NCBI GenBank assembly: GCA_016191895.1
Contig: JACPVD010000115.1
Location: forward strand, 1-9,304
Length of the DNA stretch: 9,304 bases
Reading direction: 5' to 3'
Source: Chloroflexota bacterium
GTDB lineage: Bacteria; Chloroflexota; Anaerolineae; Anaerolineales; Villigracilaceae
The notes beneath the pieces were generated by a model that was not told the origin of the DNA, searched no databases, and worked only from the letters and a program-made list of their open reading frames with translations. Shown one piece after another: positions 1 to 5,405 of the stretch; within the stretch, counting starts at the first letter, position 1; each line of letters begins with the position of its first letter. The position numbers were made by a program, and so were the translations under genes.

Positions 1-3
1 CAT

Positions 4-55
4 GGGCTTCTCGGTGTAAGTTTGTTTTCGCAAACCTACTTTACTCGAAAAGCCC
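4..55 (-). repeat. Nested inverted repeat / RNA hairpin downstream of the minus-strand operon
   Basis: The outer arms 4-13 (GGGCTTCTCG) and 46-55 (CGAAAAGCCC) enclose inner arms 16-24 (GTAAGTTTG) and 31-39 (CAAACCTAC) around a 6-base loop. Read as minus-strand RNA, both imperfect positions become G-U wobbles, so the 10-bp and 9-bp stems are fully paired. On the plus strand the same positions are A-C mismatches. This favours a minus-strand RNA structure, such as a 3' element or terminator for the two genes ending at 195. The bases that would show a U tract on the minus strand lie past the window edge. A short T run at 59-63 follows on the plus strand, so plus-strand termination cannot be excluded. 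Confidence 0.55.
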
Positions 56-194
56 TACTTTTTCACCTCATTTTTGGCGATGGTATTGAATAATGGATTA
101 AATATCCATTCCATATCCATCAGTCTGCCCCGCTCTGGATCGAGCTGTTGATCGCAAAAGATATTCGATGGCACGTTGCCGAAAGGTCGAGCGT
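56..194. other. Intergenic stretch, no convincing gene
   Basis: This AT-richer stretch lies between the hairpin at 4-55 and the stop of the membrane protein gene. A minus-strand frame stays open from about 219 down to a TAG at 55-57, but it has no ATG near its beginning, no ribosome-binding site, and no family I recognise. No promoter, tRNA or repeat was seen here. Confidence 0.5.
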
Positions 195-1856
195 TTATTT
201 CAAGCCAAGAAGTTTGTATATATCATTCAAAAAGTTAACCGCAAATACTACGCCTTCGTCCGGCACTGCCAAAAGGATATTCGCAATGATGGTGATGAAA
301 GCCAATAGCAGCGCCGCGCCGGTTAATATTCGCTGAAAGGAATTTTTGCCCTGCAACCCATCGTATTGCAGCCCTGTTTGAATGGTGATGAAAGTTGCCA
401 TTGAAGGCATGAAATCCTCAACAAACCTCATTGCCGGAAAGTAATATGAAAATATGATCAAGATCGAGATCAGGCTTGTCCCCATAAGGGAAAAGGACAA
501 CCACGATCCTGAAAAAAAACGGGGCAATGCGACGGGTTTTACGGTGAGAACGTCTCCAGCCCATCGCATGATCGGGAATGCCAGTAGGAAGACGTACGGC
601 GCGATGAAAAACAACCCGGCAAACCTTTCGTTGGAATTGACATATTCGATCGGCGCAATAAACGGGAAGCGCGATGAAACGTTCAACGGATGGGCAAGAT
701 AAAGCCCAGCATTGAGTGGCAATCTCGAGATATTGAACACGTTCGTGAAATTGGTGTAATCAATGTTCGCTAATTGATAGGTCAGCCCGAACTCAAAGAC
801 CGAATCAAAGCGCGCCCAGTTGTACCATGCCAGCATCCCTCCGCCAATGAGGAGCGGGATCGCCACCCCAAGAAAGGCAGGGGCAAACATTCGGATATTT
901 TTTCCTTTGTAATATCTGTAAACGAAGACGAGGGTTAATCCTACACAAATAGCCACCCCCGGCAGGACGATAACCCTCGAGCCGACGGAAAGCGCCCAAT
1001 GGGCAGCAGCAAGGGCTAACTTCCAAACAGGCGGGGAATCGTCCAGAAACGCTGAATATGCCCAGAAACACCCGCCCATCAGGAATAGCTGGCAGCTGAA
1101 TATTGCCGCATCGTAGACTTTTGCGCCGTCCAGCATGATGGGAGCGGGAGTCATAAAACCCACTGCCAGCAAGAGAATTCCAAGCAGCCAGGCAGGCGCG
1201 TGCTTCAGTTCCCTTTTCCAATATGTTGCAATGAGGAGTATCTGATAAATGAAGAGTCCGCAGGCGGCTGCCAACGCCAGATGATAATCTCCGATTCGAT
1301 TTAATAGATTGCGGCTGAGAAGGGATGCAATAGCGGCAGGAGTGGGTCCCCAGTAGATATAGAATTTGTCTTTATATAGCGACAGGTCCCAGGGGAAATT
1401 ATCCACCCCTTTTTCCCTGCGCAGGAAGTAATCGTAGGGGTTTTCAAGCGCCAGAAGTTCCGGCGGAGGCGCTAGTTCAAGATGAAGATCTCCATTCTTG
1501 AAACTTTTTGCCATTTCGACGTAATATTCGAAATCGGACCCCACAATGCGTTCGTCTAATTCGATGAACCAAAAATAAGCGGAAATCACGACCGCGCATG
1601 AAACGAAGGATGCCGCTATGACTCTGGACGTGCGGCTTGATCTTGCTTCTACGAAGGCATTGAACTTTTGTACAGCACTGGCAGCGGTGTTTCCGAAGAA
1701 ATGAATTGCACCGCCGATGATCAAACCCGAGATACCCGCAAGAAGCAGGGCGACTCGTTTGGGACCCCAGCCTGAATCATTATCAAGCCCAAGTTGAACG
1801 GAAAAAATCGCCAGGCTGGAGAGCGTAGCTCCCGCCGTGATAAAGAAATATTTCAA
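195..1856 (-). CDS. Polytopic membrane protein, GT-C glycosyltransferase-like
   Basis: This 553-residue protein is strongly hydrophobic, with membrane segments at about 5-24, 35-54 and 79-98 and many more after residue 175. Between the third and fourth segments is a long extracytoplasmic-type loop (about 99-175). It begins with an acidic motif at D108/E110 (SDFEYY), continues FKNGDL, and ends with the aromatic cluster FYIYWGPTPA. An acidic motif in the first large loop followed by a periplasmic domain is the usual layout of GT-C enzymes (PMT/ArnT-like), which move sugars from lipid-phosphate donors. Family membership is inferred from layout only; the substrate is unknown, and an uncharacterised membrane protein family is the alternative. 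The start is TTG at 1854-1856, chosen because AGGAG lies 7 bases upstream and the signal-like first helix follows at once. The gene begins 26 bases after the stop of the HhH coiled-coil gene, so the two are probably one operon. Confidence 0.72.
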   Translation of the reverse strand: MKYFFITAGATLSSLAIFSVQLGLDNDSGWGPKRVALLLAGISGLIIGGAIHFFGNTAASAVQKFNAFVEARSSRTSRVIAASFVSCAVVISAYFWFIELDERIVGSDFEYYVEMAKSFKNGDLHLELAPPPELLALENPYDYFLRREKGVDNFPWDLSLYKDKFYIYWGPTPAAIASLLSRNLLNRIGDYHLALAAACGLFIYQILLIATYWKRELKHAPAWLLGILLLAVGFMTPAPIMLDGAKVYDAAIFSCQLFLMGGCFWAYSAFLDDSPPVWKLALAAAHWALSVGSRVIVLPGVAICVGLTLVFVYRYYKGKNIRMFAPAFLGVAIPLLIGGGMLAWYNWARFDSVFEFGLTYQLANIDYTNFTNVFNISRLPLNAGLYLAHPLNVSSRFPFIAPIEYVNSNERFAGLFFIAPYVFLLAFPIMRWAGDVLTVKPVALPRFFSGSWLSFSLMGTSLISILIIFSYYFPAMRFVEDFMPSMATFITIQTGLQYDGLQGKNSFQRILTGAALLLAFITIIANILLAVPDEGVVFAVNFLNDIYKLLGLK

Positions 1857-1882
1857 GATTAATCTCCTGCCTGATTGGGGTT

Positions 1883-2908
1883 CTAGGGGGTCGGTGGCGG
1901 GAAGGGCGTCGGCGTGGCGGTGAATTCTGGCGCGGAGGAGGGCGTTTCAGTCGCAACCGCCGTCGGGGCTGAAGTCGCAGTGAAAGTCGCCGTCGAAGCG
2001 GGCGCATTGCCTGAGACCAAAATCTGCCACGCAATTTCCAAATCACCCGAAGCCACCACCGGGAAGTCAGGCAGGTTACCGAGCGACATATCCAGCCGCT
2101 CGATGGCTTTATCCAAAACAGCCTCATCCTTTTCCGCGTTCAATTCCGCCAGCAGGTCGCGCGCCGCCTGCGCGTCCGTTTTCGCCAGCCCGAAATTACT
2201 CTGCGCAAGATACAGCCTGGCGCGGGCAAGCGTATCCAATGCGCGGGTGAACATCGCTTCGTGTTTCAACTCGAGCAAAAGCGCGTCGTTGTTCTCCCCC
2301 AACTGCTCCTCGAGAGCCGCCTGCATTCCTTCCAACTTTTCAATCGAAGCCGAATGCGCCTCGATCGAACCTTCGAGCGTCGTCACGCGCCCGTTCATCT
2401 CATCCAGTTGCGCTTGCAGGTCGGCGATCTCCGCCTCCATTTTTTGAATTTGCTCGGTATTCTCCTCCACCGGCGCAATGAACGTCCTTTGAATATAAGG
2501 CAGCCCATAATAGAACATCGCGCCGACCGCAATAAAAAGCATCGCAAGCAAAACCAAACGGATCAACGCCCTCATAAAGAACAGGAATGCCCGCCCCAAA
2601 CGCCGGAAGAATGAATCCTGCCCTTGAGCCGAATCCTGCGCAGGCGGAATCTCCCTTACCGGCGCGGGCATCGCCTCTTTCTCGACCGGGACCATGGCGC
2701 TGTTTTCTGATTCATTTCCCTCCGCTGAGGCAAAAGACTCCAGCCGGGCAAGTGTCGCTTTCCCCATACCTTTCACCTTCAGACAATCCTCCACCGCATC
2801 GAACGGACGCGCCGCAATAAGATTCCCCGCCAGTTGACGGTTCACGCCTGAGACCTGCGTCAATGTTTGAAGGTCGGCGGTATTGAGGAAATAAAGGAAG
2901 TCGCTCAT
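1883..2908 (-). CDS. Membrane-anchored helix-hairpin-helix protein with coiled coil and Thr/Pro tail
   Basis: The 341-residue protein has clear modules. Residues 10-60 form a helix-hairpin-helix pair of the ComEA/PolX type (SGVNRQLAGNLIAARPF, then VKGMGKATLARL), a fold that usually binds DNA backbone without sequence specificity. Residues 61-100 are a charged linker and about 108-135 a single membrane helix. Residues 148-205 give heptad-like coiled coil, 206-300 a helical, Ala/Leu-rich domain with repeat-like helices, and 303-341 a low-complexity tail of Thr, Ala and Pro. The order suggests cytoplasmic HhH and an exported coiled coil, loosely like HemX-type proteins, but I do not recognise a named family. 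The ATG at 2906-2908 has GGAG 8 bases upstream. It is the first gene of a probable operon with the GT-C-like gene 26 bases downstream. A role in tethering DNA or in envelope assembly is inference only. Confidence 0.8.
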   Translation of the reverse strand: MSDFLYFLNTADLQTLTQVSGVNRQLAGNLIAARPFDAVEDCLKVKGMGKATLARLESFASAEGNESENSAMVPVEKEAMPAPVREIPPAQDSAQGQDSFFRRLGRAFLFFMRALIRLVLLAMLFIAVGAMFYYGLPYIQRTFIAPVEENTEQIQKMEAEIADLQAQLDEMNGRVTTLEGSIEAHSASIEKLEGMQAALEEQLGENNDALLLELKHEAMFTRALDTLARARLYLAQSNFGLAKTDAQAARDLLAELNAEKDEAVLDKAIERLDMSLGNLPDFPVVASGDLEIAWQILVSGNAPASTATFTATSAPTAVATETPSSAPEFTATPTPFPPPTP

Positions 2909-2928
2909 GGTGATTCTCCGTTACGCTG

Positions 2929-2957
2929 ATTGTACAACAAATGCCGGAGGCGTTCAG
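2929..2957 (-). promoter_or_regulatory. Possible promoter of the HhH/GT-C operon
   Basis: On the minus strand TACAAT (plus 2929-2934) lies about 20 bases upstream of the start codon at 2908. A weak -35 candidate, CTGAAC (plus 2952-2957), lies 17 bases further upstream. The implied leader is about 14 bases and contains the GGAG ribosome site. The -10 is a 5/6 match and the -35 only 3/6, so this is a tentative call. Confidence 0.35.
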
Positions 2958-3024
2958 CGATTAGTACCTTATCGCTGGAATCCTTGCATCGCGTGGCGAC
3001 ATTTTTTGTGCGAGGATTTTCCAC

Positions 3025-3072
3025 CACAGGGTTCACGGAGATAAACAAGAGGTTTTCTCTGTGAACCCTGTG
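3025..3072. repeat. 16-bp inverted repeat of the CTCTGTG dispersed-repeat type
   Basis: The arms CACAGGGTTCACGGAG (3025-3040) and CTCTGTGAACCCTGTG (3057-3072) pair over 16 bp with one G-U wobble as plus-strand RNA, around a 16-base loop. The right arm (TTCTCTGTG..C.CTGTG) resembles 7398-7417, upstream of the cyclophilin gene, which carries CTCTGTG twice. The pair therefore looks like two members of a short dispersed repeat family in intergenic DNA. No gene overlaps it. There is no T tract, so it is not an obvious terminator. Confidence 0.6.
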
Positions 3073-3177
3073 CCCTCAGTGTTCAAATCTTTTCTGGCTT
3101 GTCCGGGTTGGGGTTGATCAACGCTTCGATTTCCTTCGCGACAGATTACAAATCGGGCGCGTCCGCCGCTGAGTCTG

Positions 3178-3192
3178 CAAACGCAGCGTTTG
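3178..3192. repeat. Perfect 15-base palindrome
   Basis: CAAACGC and GCGTTTG flank a central A. It lies in the repeat-rich non-coding region just left of the decayed MITE-like sequence. It could be part of that element or a protein-binding site; nothing in the sequence decides between these. Confidence 0.4.
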
Positions 3193-3203
3193 ACTGTCTG
3201 CGA

Positions 3204-3290
3204 GTGCGCAAGCAAAACAGGTCAGGCGCGGAGTCGAAAGTCAGGCGCTGTGGCGGCGTCGTTTGCGACACCGCGCGTGCTTTGCGGGGC
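3204..3290 (+). repeat. Decayed relative of the 124-bp MITE-like element
   Basis: Positions 3204-3237 match, in inverted orientation, the right end of the element at 4105-4137. They share GTG.GCAAGCA, then a 5-6 base variable spot, then the 17-base core GTCAGGCGCGGAGTCGA with no mismatch. Directly after it, TCGAAAGTC.GGCGCTGT (from 3234) matches the interior of the element from 4089 in direct orientation, with one mismatch over 18 bases. The right boundary is guessed from a partial TGCTT.GCG at about 3278-3287. No target duplication was found, so the copy is probably old, rearranged or truncated. Confidence 0.5.
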
Positions 3291-3306
3291 GGCGGGCAAT
3301 GGATGA

Positions 3307-3312
3307 TATAAT
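3307..3312 (+). promoter_or_regulatory. -10 box (TATAAT) for the CarD-like gene
   Basis: A perfect TATAAT sits 84 bases upstream of the CarD-like start codon, predicting transcription from about 3319 and a leader of about 77 bases. The best -35 candidate is TTGCGG at 3282-3287 with a long 19-base spacer, so the -35 is poor and the promoter may rely on an activator. The terminator hairpin at 3345-3374 lies inside the predicted leader. Confidence 0.5.
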
Positions 3313-3333
3313 GAAACCATATCACAAAGCGAC

Positions 3334-3381
3334 ATGGCATTTTGCGCCAGCCCTTTTGCGGGGCTGGCGTTTTTCATCTGA
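3334..3381 (+). CDS. Possible 15-residue leader ORF spanning the leader terminator
   Basis: From an ATG at 3334 the frame reads MAFCASPFAGLAFFI and stops at TGA 3379-3381, four bases before the AAGGAG of the CarD-like gene. It starts about 15 bases after the predicted transcription start. It covers both arms and the T run of the terminator hairpin, so a translating ribosome would keep the hairpin open. There is no strong ribosome site in front (AAAGCGAC). An ORF this short can arise by chance, so it is only a candidate. Confidence 0.25.
   Translation: MAFCASPFAGLAFFI
3345..3374 (+). terminator. Strong intrinsic terminator inside the CarD-like leader
   Basis: CGCCAGCCC (3345-3353) and GGGCTGGCG (3361-3369) form a perfect 9-bp GC-rich stem with a 7-base loop, followed by TTTTT at 3370-3374. 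It lies between the TATAAT at 3307 and the ribosome site at 3385. No plus-strand gene lies upstream within the window, so it does not end a neighbouring operon. It either attenuates the CarD-like mRNA or ends a short RNA of about 55 bases. Confidence 0.75.
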
Positions 3382-3395
3382 ATCAAGGAGCAGTC

Positions 3396-3884
3396 ATGGA
3401 TTATCAAGTCGGCGATTGGGTTGTGCATTGCAACCATGGTCTTGGTCGGGTGCTCGCCATCGAAGAGCGGACAAACAACGACCAGACCATCCTTTACTAC
3501 AAGGTTCAACTCACAGACCTTACCATCTGGGTTCCCGCGGACGAAAACCAGGACAAGCGCCTGCGTCTCCCAACCAGCAAGACCGAGTTCGACAGGCTGC
3601 TCTCCACGCTCTCCGGTCCCGCCGAACAACTTCTCACCGACCGCCGCCAGCGCAACCTTCAATTGCTCGAGATGCTCAAAGATGGAACCGTCGAATCGCT
3701 TTGCAGGGTGCTCCGCAATCTCTCCGCCCATCGCCAGCACCGTTCCTGGAGCGAATATGACAGCGCCCTGCTCAAACGCGTCCAAAAGGCGCTGATCGGC
3801 GAGTGGAGTTTCGTCTCATCGATCACCCCGCTTGACGCCGAGGTCGAACTGCAACACCTGCTTTCAGCGGGAAAAACGAATTGA
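3396..3884 (+). CDS. CarD/CdnL-like transcription regulator
   Basis: This 162-residue protein matches the CarD_CdnL_TRCF layout. The N-terminal RNA-polymerase-interacting domain (about 1-60) opens with the diagnostic YQVGDWVVHCNHGLGRV and contains a Tudor-like beta run ending IWVPADE. A mostly helical, basic C-terminal domain (about 62-158) follows, with RRQRNLQLLEMLKDGT and LLKRVQKALIGEW. In CarD proteins the first domain binds the polymerase beta subunit and the second contacts DNA at the upstream edge of the transcription bubble, stabilising open complexes at many promoters. The length is that of the family. I chose ATG 3396 because AAGGAG lies 5 bases upstream and family proteins begin just before VGD; a TTG at 3342 would put the terminator inside the coding region. 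Whether it is the global CarD or a paralogue cannot be told here. Its leader carries a terminator, which suggests attenuation. Confidence 0.88.
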   Translation: MDYQVGDWVVHCNHGLGRVLAIEERTNNDQTILYYKVQLTDLTIWVPADENQDKRLRLPTSKTEFDRLLSTLSGPAEQLLTDRRQRNLQLLEMLKDGTVESLCRVLRNLSAHRQHRSWSEYDSALLKRVQKALIGEWSFVSSITPLDAEVELQHLLSAGKTN

Positions 3885-3930
3885 GAAAATATCGCGTAAT
3901 CCGGGGAAGAAACGATCTCGCAATTTTAGG

Positions 3931-3946
3931 GCGACATGAATGTCGC
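3931..3946. repeat. Short perfect palindrome (GCGACAT-ATGTCGC)
   Basis: GCGACAT (3931-3937) and ATGTCGC (3940-3946) flank two bases, giving a 6-bp hairpin with a TGAA loop. It sits 46 bases after the stop of the CarD-like gene. No T tract follows, so it is weak as a terminator. It may be another member of the small palindromic repeats scattered in this window, or an RNA-stability element. Confidence 0.45.
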
Positions 3947-4005
3947 GGTACCGAGGAACTGCGCAAGGTGAATTAATCCGTACCCGCGCTGAACGGACCG
4001 ACGCT

Positions 4006-4145
4006 CCATCTTTGTGTGCAAGCAAAGGTTGTCAGGTTGGACTGCAAAAACCCGCCCTGAGCCTGTGGAAGGGTCTCCCGATTTTGCTCGAAAGTCGGGC
4101 GCTGTCGACTCCGCGCCTGACATGTATGCTTGCACACCCATCTTT
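4006..4145. mobile_element. MITE-like element, 124 bp, with 8-bp target duplication
   Basis: Terminal inverted repeats GTGTGCAAGCA (4014-4024) and TGCTTGCACAC (4127-4137) match perfectly over 11 bp. They are continued by subterminal TGTCAGG (4030-4036) and CCTGACA (4116-4122). The same 8 bases, CCATCTTT, flank the element on both sides (4006-4013 and 4138-4145), as expected for a target-site duplication. The interior codes for nothing recognisable. It holds a 9-bp hairpin (4077-4085 with 4091-4099, loop GCTCG, one wobble) and a 20-base PEPVEG-type repeat at 4054-4073. A small non-coding element with such ends is a MITE moved by a transposase encoded elsewhere. The parent IS family is not assignable from 11 bp; 8-bp duplications occur in several, for example IS6, IS66 and ISL3. 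Confidence 0.72.
4054..4073. repeat. PEPVEG-type dispersed repeat, copy 1 (inside the MITE)
   Basis: GCCCTGAGCCTGTGGAAGGG is a variant of the widespread short repeat GCCCTGAGcctGTcGAAGGG; one frame reads PEPVEG. A relative lies at 8721-8740 on the other strand and a weaker one at 4904-4923. Its position inside the MITE suggests either a repeat gained by the element or a shared origin. Confidence 0.6.
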
Positions 4146-4198
4146 TTAAGGAATACCGCATCGACGGTGTATAAGGCCACACTAGGTGGAACGGAATC

Positions 4199-4846
4199 AT
4201 GGAACCATCCCAATTTTACGAACTGATCGGCTATGCCGGATCGCTGCTGGTCGCATTTTCCCTGAGCATGAAGTCGTTGCAGCGATTGCGCATCGTCAAT
4301 ATGATCGGCGCGTTGTTTTTCATCCTCTATGGCGTCCTGATCGGCGCGCTGCCGGTCGTGCTGCTCAACGGACTGACCCTCTTCCTCAACGCCTACAACC
4401 TCTGGCGCATGTGGCAGAAGCAGGACTACTTCACCCTCATGCAGGTCCGCGCCGACAGCGCCTACCTCAAACGCTTTCTTGAATTCTATCGCAGGGAAAT
4501 TTCAGAATTCATCCCCACCTACCAGTTCAAACCTGACGATCAACAAGTCGTCGTCTTCATCCTGCGCAACATGATGCCTGTCGGGCTGGTCGTCGTCAAA
4601 CCGGAGGGGGAGGAAGCCCGCATCTTTCTCGACTTTGTCATCCCCGGCTACCGGGACTTTCGCGCCGGGAGATTTCTACTCGAAGAAAGCGCCGAGTTCT
4701 ACCGCCAGCAGGGGATTCACCGCCTCTCCACCGCCTCCGGAAGCGTCAAGCACGAAACCTATCTCAAACGCATGGGCTTTCACATCGAAGCGGATGGACG
4801 CTACTATTACGAACTTCCCACCCGCCTGATCCGCGAACACCTTTGA
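4199..4846 (+). CDS. YgjV-like membrane domain fused to a GNAT-like domain
   Basis: This 215-residue protein has two parts. Residues 8-72 hold about three short membrane helices in the pattern of YgjV/LABN-type inner-membrane proteins: GYAGSLLVAFS, KSLQRLRIVNMIGALFFILYG, then LNGLTLFLNAYNLWRM. Residues about 80-208 look like a GNAT fold. They have a beta strand with LDFVIPGYRDF, then RAGRFLLEESAEFYRQ in place of the acetyl-CoA loop and helix, then LKRMGF and a final YYYEL strand. GNAT enzymes move an acyl group from acyl-CoA to an amine; the acceptor here is unknown and activity is not assured, since the CoA-binding loop is atypical. The ATG at 4199 has AGGTGG 9 bases upstream. The MITE ends about 60 bases upstream, so it may affect expression. 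The gene converges with the small membrane gene ending at 4961. Confidence 0.72.
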   Translation: MEPSQFYELIGYAGSLLVAFSLSMKSLQRLRIVNMIGALFFILYGVLIGALPVVLLNGLTLFLNAYNLWRMWQKQDYFTLMQVRADSAYLKRFLEFYRREISEFIPTYQFKPDDQQVVVFILRNMMPVGLVVVKPEGEEARIFLDFVIPGYRDFRAGRFLLEESAEFYRQQGIHRLSTASGSVKHETYLKRMGFHIEADGRYYYELPTRLIREHL

Positions 4847-4891
4847 CCGGCCCACGCCGATTTTTCAGCATCTGCCTGGCTCGATCTCAGC

Positions 4892-4952
4892 GCAGGGGCG
4901 ATCCTTCAGGGTTTGTCGAACCGCCTAACCATCATGGGAGGATCGCCCCTGC
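4892..4952. terminator. Inverted repeat between convergent genes, probable bidirectional terminator
   Basis: GCAGGGGCGATCCT (4892-4905) and AGGATCGCCCCTGC (4939-4952) are perfect 14-bp arms around a 33-base loop that holds a PEPVEG-like repeat. The structure sits midway between the converging stops at 4846 and 4961. It lacks a clean T run (TGTTCTTCTC on the right), so it may be a 3'-end stability or bidirectional termination structure rather than a classic terminator. Confidence 0.55.
4904..4923. repeat. PEPVEG-like dispersed repeat, copy 2 (diverged)
   Basis: The segment CAGGGTTTGTCGAA within these bases resembles the CCTGAGTTTGTCGAAGG form of the dispersed repeat, but one end is altered. 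It fills the loop of the convergent-gene hairpin. Membership in the family is likely but not certain. Confidence 0.4.
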
Positions 4953-4960
4953 TGTTCTTC

Positions 4961-5182
4961 TCACATCTCCAGATATTTCAGGATTTCGTAGACCAGGGTG
5001 GCGGGCCAGATAAACCCTTTGAGGATTCCAAGTAACCCCATCCATATTGACGAGGCGGTGGTCAGATAGTAATACCATGCGCCGAACAACCCGAATGCAT
5101 AAACCGCTTCCGATGCGCCGCCGCGGTAAGTGCCTCTTTTTACGGGGCGTTTTTGCCCGACCGCCGTTGTTTCGTTTGTCAT
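4961..5182 (-). CDS. Small two-helix membrane protein
   Basis: This 73-residue protein has a basic, polar N-terminus (1-24) and two hydrophobic segments at about 27-45 (VYAFGLFGAWYYYL) and 47-68 (IWMGLLGILKGFIWPATLVYEIL). The pattern of an aromatic first helix, WMGLLGILKGxIWPA, and a short KYLEM end resembles small uncharacterised membrane proteins of many bacteria and archaea. I know no function for them. The ATG at 5180-5182 has AAGGAG 5 bases upstream. It begins 28 bases after the PspC-domain gene stop on the same strand, so the two are probably co-transcribed. It may work with the PspC protein in the envelope; that is inference from position only. Confidence 0.75.
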   Translation of the reverse strand: MTNETTAVGQKRPVKRGTYRGGASEAVYAFGLFGAWYYYLTTASSIWMGLLGILKGFIWPATLVYEILKYLEM

Positions 5183-5210
5183 TCCGGCTCCTTTTTAACT
5201 TCGCGCAAAC

Positions 5211-5405
5211 CTACTCCGCCGGGATGACGATCATCGCCAGAAGATAGATGAGAATACCCGGCACCCCGCCCGGAATGAACGCAATGAACATGGCAAGCCT
5301 GAACCAAAACGGGCTGATTCCAAAAAATTCGCCAAGTCCGCCGCATACCCCGGCGATGATCCGGTCATGTTTCGATCTTCGTAAAGATTGTCTTTGCGCC
5401 TGCAT
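5211..5405 (-). CDS. PspC-domain membrane protein
   Basis: The 64-residue product is essentially one PspC domain: a short basic start, RRSKHDRIIAGVCGGLGEFFGI (about 9-30), then hydrophobic helices with FRLAMFIAFIPGGVPGILIYLLAMIVIP. The GVCGGLGEFFG motif is diagnostic. PspC proteins sit in the inner membrane and, in proteobacteria, activate the phage-shock response; in other phyla they are often tiny stand-alone proteins of unclear role. I chose ATG 5403-5405 because AAGGAG lies 6 bases upstream and family members begin just before this point. An in-frame extension to 5459 has no ribosome site. The small membrane gene follows after 28 bases. Upstream, TTGCCA (minus, plus 5454-5459) is a possible -35, with only a weak -10 (TATCGC) after it. 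Confidence 0.85.
   Translation of the reverse strand: MQAQRQSLRRSKHDRIIAGVCGGLGEFFGISPFWFRLAMFIAFIPGGVPGILIYLLAMIVIPAE

Noticed and set aside
55..219. Minus-strand open frame of about 55 codons overlapping the end of the GT-C-like gene
   Set aside because: It has no ATG near its beginning, no ribosome site for the internal GTG, no recognisable family, and it overlaps a well-supported gene end.
1914..2447. Plus-strand frame opposite the HhH coiled-coil gene
   Set aside because: It mirrors the coiled coil and Thr/Pro codons of the real gene, giving Ser/Ala-rich low complexity without domains.
3099..3340. Short frames on both strands in the repeat-rich region
   Set aside because: They read through decayed repeats, have no ribosome sites and encode no recognisable domain.
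3342..3395. Upstream TTG start for the CarD-like protein
   Set aside because: It would place the terminator stem and T run inside the coding region. The ATG at 3396 has a strong ribosome site and matches the family's N-terminus.
3222..3785. Long minus-strand frame opposite the CarD-like gene
   Set aside because: The plus strand has a clear CarD domain and AAGGAG. The minus frame has no family match I recognise and runs through the terminator and repeat.
4130..4175. Possible promoter TTGCAC with TATAAG for the YgjV/GNAT gene
   Set aside because: The spacer is 34 bases, too long, and TTGCAC belongs to the MITE end. TATAAG alone is weak evidence.
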